Part shown: in pieces, positions 60,187 to 64,000 of the stretch
Position numbering within the stretch: position 1 is the first letter of the stretch
How the letters are laid out: the number at the start of each line of letters is the position of its first letter
Origin: Alteromonas_E sp965248545
Lineage (GTDB): Bacteria; Pseudomonadota; Gammaproteobacteria; Enterobacterales; Alteromonadaceae
Length of the DNA: 64,000 nt
NCBI GenBank assembly: GCA_965248545.1
Contig: OZ252110.1
Coordinates: 3,658,001-3,722,000 of the forward strand
Direction: 5' to 3'
The notes under the pieces: generated by a model
The model's database searches: none
Seen by the model: the letters and a program-made list of their open reading frames with translations, nothing else
Told to the model about the DNA's origin: nothing
Position numbers and translations under genes: made by a program

Positions 60187-60537
60187 ATGAACTCAGCAAT
60201 CACAATTGACACGCAAAACACTGTTCAACTTAAATCACAAAAACCTTCACAAGGCTGGCATTACTTGATCGCTGAACAGGTTGTATTTGAAAAATCGCAC
60301 ATCGCGCATGAAGGCAGAGCTATTCGGATTCAGAAGCCTGAGGCAGAGCGTGTACCACAGTGGATAAAGCGTCTAATTCAATCTGGAAATTGTGAAGCGA
60401 TCTACGTAGAGAATTTGGAGTTGAGTGAGTCTGAAAAGCTGGCGATTAGCGCCCTATGTACGAAGTTTTCTGTTTCACTTGTCGGCTTAACCATTAATGA
60501 CGCAGAACAGGCCAATGTTATCCGAGGACCTTGGTAA
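60187..60537 (+). CDS. sulA: SulA-like SOS-induced cell-division inhibitor
   Basis: A 116-residue protein. RVPQWIKRLIQSGNCEAIYVENLELSESEKLAISAL aligns with the E. coli SulA segment around MVRALRTGNYSVVIGW and the following acidic EEEHAEL helix, the part of SulA that contacts FtsZ. The protein is shorter than E. coli SulA (169) but like those of other marine gammaproteobacteria. The LexA box in its promoter supports an SOS role: inhibition of FtsZ polymerisation during DNA damage. It is monocistronic and faces away from the cassette array, with its promoter on the array side. In many relatives sulA follows lexA; here it stands alone. Confidence 0.75.
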   Translation: MNSAITIDTQNTVQLKSQKPSQGWHYLIAEQVVFEKSHIAHEGRAIRIQKPEAERVPQWIKRLIQSGNCEAIYVENLELSESEKLAISALCTKFSVSLVGLTINDAEQANVIRGPW

Positions 60538-60575
60538 CCCACCTACCCCGTTAGTGTCGATTTGGTATCTTGGCG

Positions 60576-61166
60576 TTAAGGAATAACCGCTTGATATTCC
60601 CAGTTGTGTTGACCTTTTGTAAATACATACCGGGTTTGCGGTTGGCCGCGCAGCGTTAAATAGTCAACGTAATGACTGTCCACTAGTAAAACAGCAAAAT
60701 GTTCAGGCGGTGTATTATCAGAATTACCGCCTGACGCTTTCAACGGCATATTATCTAAGCGTGGTTCCCCAGGATTTCCCCACAAAAATTGTTGTCTTGC
60801 AGCGTCTGACAGCTTGTTCCATTGTTCAATCGCACATTGTTGCCAAAGTGGGTGTTTAACGTCGACTAGCGTTGCACTGCCCTTCATGCGAAATTGTTCA
60901 CGCGAATCAGAAAAATACCAACAGATTGCGACGTCGCTACAATGCTCTAATTGATGCCATTTTTGGGTTCTGGTGTCGGTGATGATAACAATGTGTTCGT
61001 TAGCGTCTAACCCTCGGTACACCACCGTGCGGTTGTCAGGCAAACCATGTTCATCCACGGTCGCCAGCTGCAGATAGCGACTCTGAGGCAGCGCCTCATT
61101 TTGCTTCAAACTGTTTTGCAGTAATGCACGCCAATCAACGTTTGGGTTATTCTCGCGAACATCCAT
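60576..61166 (-). CDS. PPOX-type FMN-dependent flavoprotein (Alr4036/Pyridox_oxase_2 family)
   Basis: A 196-residue pyridoxamine 5-phosphate oxidase-like split-barrel protein. SRYLQLATVDEHGLPDNRTVVYRGLD, an FMN-binding TDTRTQKWHQL, and CWYFSDSREQFRMKGSATL are typical of this group, and the C-terminal HYVDYLTLRGQPQTRYVF distinguishes it from true PdxH. Whether it acts on pyridoxamine phosphate or another substrate is unknown. It starts four bases after the ycfH-like stop, so it is the last gene of the mltG-tmk-holB-ycfH operon. Confidence 0.85.
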   Translation of the reverse strand: MDVRENNPNVDWRALLQNSLKQNEALPQSRYLQLATVDEHGLPDNRTVVYRGLDANEHIVIITDTRTQKWHQLEHCSDVAICWYFSDSREQFRMKGSATLVDVKHPLWQQCAIEQWNKLSDAARQQFLWGNPGEPRLDNMPLKASGGNSDNTPPEHFAVLLVDSHYVDYLTLRGQPQTRYVFTKGQHNWEYQAVIP

Positions 61167-61169
61167 GGT

Positions 61170-61946
61170 TTAGCTAACTCTTTCAATCTGGCTAAACAAC
61201 CGGTAAAAATTATCAGTTGTATGTTGTGCAATCGTACTGACACTCTCGCCGCGCAGTTGAGCAATAAATTCAGCGACTTCTACAACATACCCTGGTTGGT
61301 TCTTTTGGCCGCGGTACGGTACTGGTGCTAACCATGGAGAATCAGTTTCGATCAGCATACGCTCCAGCGGTATGGCTTTTGCCACTTCACGCAGCTCATC
61401 GGCACTTTTGAACGTAACGATGCCGGAAAACGAGATATAAAAGCCCATATCAATGGCTTGTTCAGCCATTTCCAGTGACTCCGTAAAGCAGTGTAATACG
61501 CCATTGGTATGCTCAGCTTTGTACTGCTTCAACGTGTTAAGAGTATCTTCACGTGCGTCGCGGGTATGAATGATCAGAGGCTTAGCCACCTCATTAGCAA
61601 CTTCTATGTGTTCAATAAAAGACGCCATTTGCGATTCACGCGTGTCCGCACTGTAAAAGTAATCTAAACCTGTCTCACCCACGGCAACCACTCTGTCTTG
61701 CGAGCATACTTCAAGCAGCTGAGACTTCTCGCATCGATCTTCTTGATGAAGTGGATGCACACCACATGATACTGAAACGCCGTTAAACCCCTCAACCGCG
61801 CTTAACATGTCAGCGTATTCACGCACAGATACTGAGACGCATAGAAGATGCTCTACGCCGCGCTTGTTGGCAAACTTAATCGTTTCCGCCAACTGTTCTT
61901 GCGTTTGTCCGAGGCGATCGAGGTGACAATGAGAATCTACAAACAT
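61170..61946 (-). CDS. ycfH: TatD-family metal-dependent hydrolase YcfH
   Basis: A 258-residue TIM-barrel deoxyribonuclease or amidohydrolase-like enzyme. Metal ligands are visible: DSHCHLD near the N-terminus (two His), GETGLDYF (Glu), HTRDA and HCFTES (His), and ETDSPWLAP (Asp). It follows holB by three bases, exactly as ycfH follows holB in E. coli. Suggested roles are DNA-end processing and quality control. Confidence 0.94.
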   Translation of the reverse strand: MFVDSHCHLDRLGQTQEQLAETIKFANKRGVEHLLCVSVSVREYADMLSAVEGFNGVSVSCGVHPLHQEDRCEKSQLLEVCSQDRVVAVGETGLDYFYSADTRESQMASFIEHIEVANEVAKPLIIHTRDAREDTLNTLKQYKAEHTNGVLHCFTESLEMAEQAIDMGFYISFSGIVTFKSADELREVAKAIPLERMLIETDSPWLAPVPYRGQKNQPGYVVEVAEFIAQLRGESVSTIAQHTTDNFYRLFSQIERVS

Positions 61947-61949
61947 GGG

Positions 61950-62861
61950 TTACTCTAATTCAGATAACAGTAAAAATAATTGGGTGAGTAATAGGACTTT
62001 ATTGACGCCAGCATGTCGCGCTTTAACGCTCAGTGCAGCACATTCTTGATATTGGGCCCATAATTTCGCGGATAACAATGCTGATACTTGTTTGGCGCGT
62101 TGCGCGATGTGTAATTGCGACCAGGTTAACACCTGCTCTAACTCATCTTGCCACTGCTGAGCCTCCGTTTGAGGATCCGATGCTTTATTCTTGAGCGCAT
62201 CGAGTGTGGCATTAAACGCCGCATGACCTTTCGCGTTCTCATTCGACAAGAATTCCAGGACTTTCATTGGCGCATTTGAATAAGCCGCTAGCAGATCCGC
62301 GTCGATTGTTTCGACACTCGTGTGGTCCTGCATTTTGTTCCGTAGCCATTCGATGCTCATCTCGGGCTGCGGAGCTGACAAGGCATGTTTTTCACAGCGA
62401 CTTAAGATTGTCGGCAGCAAACGACTAGCGTGATCAGTAACCAAAAGAATGTAAGTCGATTCGGTTGGCTCTTCGAGCGTTTTGAGCAGCGCATTAGCCG
62501 CTGACTCGCTCATCAAGTGCGCAGAGGCAATGATCAACACTTTGTTGTGGTTAAGCTGCGCTCTTGAATGTAAATTTTGAATAGCCTCTCGAATAGAGTC
62601 GACGCTGATCTGGGTTTTCTCGGTGGTCACATACTGAAAGTCAGGATGACTGCCTGCGGCAAACAGCTGGCAGGACTGGCAAACACCACACGCATCTCCG
62701 CCAGCGTGTAGATCTTTGCACAACGCAACCCGTGCGATGTCGTTCGCGGCTTCATGCTTACCGATACCTTTTGGTCCAGACAGCAACAATGCGTGGTGTA
62801 AGCGCTTTTCACTCACACGAGTCGACAGAGCAGCGATGAATGATTCAAACCAAGGTAGCAT
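61950..62861 (-). CDS. holB: DNA polymerase III delta-prime subunit
   Basis: Clamp-loader subunit. The 303-residue protein has an AAA-type P-loop GPKGIGKHE at about residue 30, a zinc module with CKDLHAGGDACGVCQSC (cysteines at the family positions), the sensor-1-like AHLMSESAANALLKTLEEP segment, and a C-terminal helical domain. The start ATG shares one base with the tmk stop, so tmk and holB are translationally coupled; ycfH begins three bases after the holB stop. Confidence 0.95.
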   Translation of the reverse strand: MLPWFESFIAALSTRVSEKRLHHALLLSGPKGIGKHEAANDIARVALCKDLHAGGDACGVCQSCQLFAAGSHPDFQYVTTEKTQISVDSIREAIQNLHSRAQLNHNKVLIIASAHLMSESAANALLKTLEEPTESTYILLVTDHASRLLPTILSRCEKHALSAPQPEMSIEWLRNKMQDHTSVETIDADLLAAYSNAPMKVLEFLSNENAKGHAAFNATLDALKNKASDPQTEAQQWQDELEQVLTWSQLHIAQRAKQVSALLSAKLWAQYQECAALSVKARHAGVNKVLLLTQLFLLLSELE

Positions 62862-63484
62862 TATTGACCTACAAACTCGTTCAATACCGACAACACTGAT
62901 TCCCGCACGTCATCCATGTTTTGCATCGCGTTAATGGTGACGATGGATACATCGCGTTCAGCCTCGGCAAGATAAGTGGCGCGTGCACGCTCGAAGAAAT
63001 CGATGCCCGACAGCTCTATTCGGTCTAGTTCGCCCCTGCCTCTTGCGCGCTCAAGCCCAATGCTCGGCTCTACATCTAGGTATAGCGTTAAGTCGGGTTT
63101 AAAGCCTTTTAATGTGATTTCGCGAATGCTGTCCATGAGTCTTCGGTCAACGCCTCTACCGCCGCCCTGATATGCCAGCGAGGATAGATCATGACGGTCG
63201 CCAATGACCCAGCGACCCGAAGACAACGCCGGCTGGATCACATTTTCGATCAATTGCGAACGAGCGGCGTACATCAGCATCAATTCGGTTTCGGTTGTCA
63301 CCGCTTCTTCCCATGGCTGTTTTACGCATTCTCGCAAGGCTTCAGCCAAAGGCGTTCCTCCGGGCTCTCGTGTAGTTGTGACCAATATGTCGCGTGATTC
63401 TAAGAAATTCACCACGTGAGCGATCACCGAGCTTTTACCCGCGCCTTCAAGCCCTTCTACTACAATAAACTTTCCAATACTCAA
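62861..63484 (-). CDS. tmk: Thymidylate kinase
   Basis: Phosphorylates dTMP to dTDP. The 207-residue enzyme has the P-loop EGLEGAGKSS at the N-terminus, the substrate-binding TREPGGTPLAEALRE and IGDRHDLSSLAYQGGGRG, and the lid region with LERARGRGELDRIE. The ATG at 63484 follows mltG by four bases. Order mltG-tmk-holB-ycfH is conserved in gammaproteobacteria. Confidence 0.96.
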   Translation of the reverse strand: MSIGKFIVVEGLEGAGKSSVIAHVVNFLESRDILVTTTREPGGTPLAEALRECVKQPWEEAVTTETELMLMYAARSQLIENVIQPALSSGRWVIGDRHDLSSLAYQGGGRGVDRRLMDSIREITLKGFKPDLTLYLDVEPSIGLERARGRGELDRIELSGIDFFERARATYLAEAERDVSIVTINAMQNMDDVRESVLSVLNEFVGQ

Positions 63485-63488
63485 TGAA

Positions 63489-64000
63489 TCAAAGCCCTTG
63501 ATCGATACCTAGCTGGTATTGTCGCACAGCTCGATTATGTTGTTCGAGTGTTGCGGAAAAAAAATGCGTGCCATCGCCTTTGGCGACGAAAAACAAATCA
63601 TCCGTTATTTTGGGGTTAAAAGCAGCGATGAGCGCCGCCTTACTGGGCATTGCAATCGGTGTCGGCGGTAAGCCCTTAATCACATAGGTGTTATACGGCG
63701 TTGGCGTGCGCAAGTGTTTACGCGTTAAATTACCATCGAACTCAGCGCCGATGCCGTAGATGACGGTTGGGTCTGTTTGCAAGCGCATCCCTCTTTCAAG
63801 GCGATTAACAAAAACACCTGCAATGTGGCTGCGTTCATACGCAACGCCAGTTTCTTTTTCGATAATTGACGCCAATATGAGCGCTTCATAGGCTGTTTTG
63901 AAGGGTAGATCGAATGCTCGCGCGTTCCATAAGTCCGTCAGTAGACTCTGCATAGCCGCATGCGATCGCTCGATAATCTGCAGTACTGAGCTGTTTGCCG
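63489..64000 (-). CDS. mltG: Endolytic murein transglycosylase MltG, N-terminus cut off by window end
   Basis: Inner-membrane peptidoglycan terminase that cuts nascent glycan strands. Only the C-terminal about 170 residues are in the window, and the frame runs open past 64,000. The catalytic Glu is in LASIIEKETGVAYERSHIAGV, followed by MRLQTDPTVIYGIG and PYNTYVIKGLPPTPIAMPS, all typical of the YceG domain. The first in-frame ATG inside the window (63,953) is internal; upstream codons continue as ANSSVLQIIERSHAA in the same frame. It heads the mltG-tmk-holB-ycfH group. Confidence 0.95.
   Translation of the reverse strand, partial: ANSSVLQIIERSHAAMQSLLTDLWNARAFDLPFKTAYEALILASIIEKETGVAYERSHIAGVFVNRLERGMRLQTDPTVIYGIGAEFDGNLTRKHLRTPTPYNTYVIKGLPPTPIAMPSKAALIAAFNPKITDDLFFVAKGDGTHFFSATLEQHNRAVRQYQLGIDQGL

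Noticed and set aside
60576..61166. Annotation as PdxH
   Set aside because: The C-terminal signature and overall pattern fit the Alr4036-type PPOX family better than pyridoxamine phosphate oxidase proper.

Overview
The window is chromosomal DNA of a marine-type gammaproteobacterium, most likely in the order Alteromonadales. The reasons are the rlmKL-pyrD-large NAD-GDH order, the proQ-prc pair, a GlyGly-CTERM secreted subtilase, a two-lipoyl-domain branched-chain dehydrogenase operon, polytopic methyl-accepting proteins and VCR-like integron recombination sites. Genus cannot be fixed from the sequence alone. No rRNA, tRNA, insertion sequence or CRISPR array was seen.

Layout. 1-20.7 kb is almost entirely minus-strand: rlmKL (cut by the window start), pyrD, the 1615-residue NAD-glutamate dehydrogenase, then a four-gene envelope operon (DUF1302 outer-membrane protein, DUF1329 protein, YCF48-like beta-propeller, MMPL/RND permease), followed by NSS transporter-nhaC-pepN-DUF2835. 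20.8-26.3 kb holds prc, proQ, a small acidic protein, msrC, a SIMPL protein and an SpmA/SpmB-like membrane protein. 26.3-32 kb holds an alanine-glyoxylate-type aminotransferase, a candidate small RNA, gamma carbonic anhydrase, tesB, a Ser/Thr kinase and rlmJ. 32-35.9 kb is the branched-chain 2-oxoacid dehydrogenase operon (E1alpha-E1beta-E2). On the plus strand follow a 1625-residue S8 protease, a small autoregulated membrane-protein/winged-helix pair, then alaA, yfbR, ychJ, dgt and msrPQ, with two minus-strand genes (DUF2189, LRAT/NlpC-like) between them. 49.5-53.1 kb is minus-strand again: two tandem MCP paralogues and a small thioredoxin-like protein.

The accessory part is 53.4-60.2 kb. 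Eight attC recombination sites alternate with eight small minus-strand genes between about 54,956 and 59,548. This is an integron cassette array with no integrase gene in the window (a CALIN-type array). Cassette products include a SpoU/TrmH-type RNA methyltransferase, secreted and lipoprotein-like proteins, small membrane proteins and unknowns. At the attI-side end, the array abuts about 640 bp of gene-free DNA with five degenerate copies of an AGACTTCTCAGTAA-like repeat, then a SulA-like gene under a near-consensus LexA box. A lipoprotein serine hydrolase with a small membrane partner sits at the other end.

The window closes with housekeeping DNA replication and cell-wall genes on the minus strand, in the conserved order mltG (cut by the window end)-tmk-holB-ycfH, followed by a PPOX-type flavoprotein. 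Functional themes are amino acid catabolism and transport (GDH, BCKDH, AlaA, PepN, NSS), repair of oxidised methionine in cytoplasm and periplasm (MsrC, MsrPQ), envelope proteolysis (Prc, S8 protease) and nucleotide metabolism (PyrD, Dgt, YfbR, Tmk).
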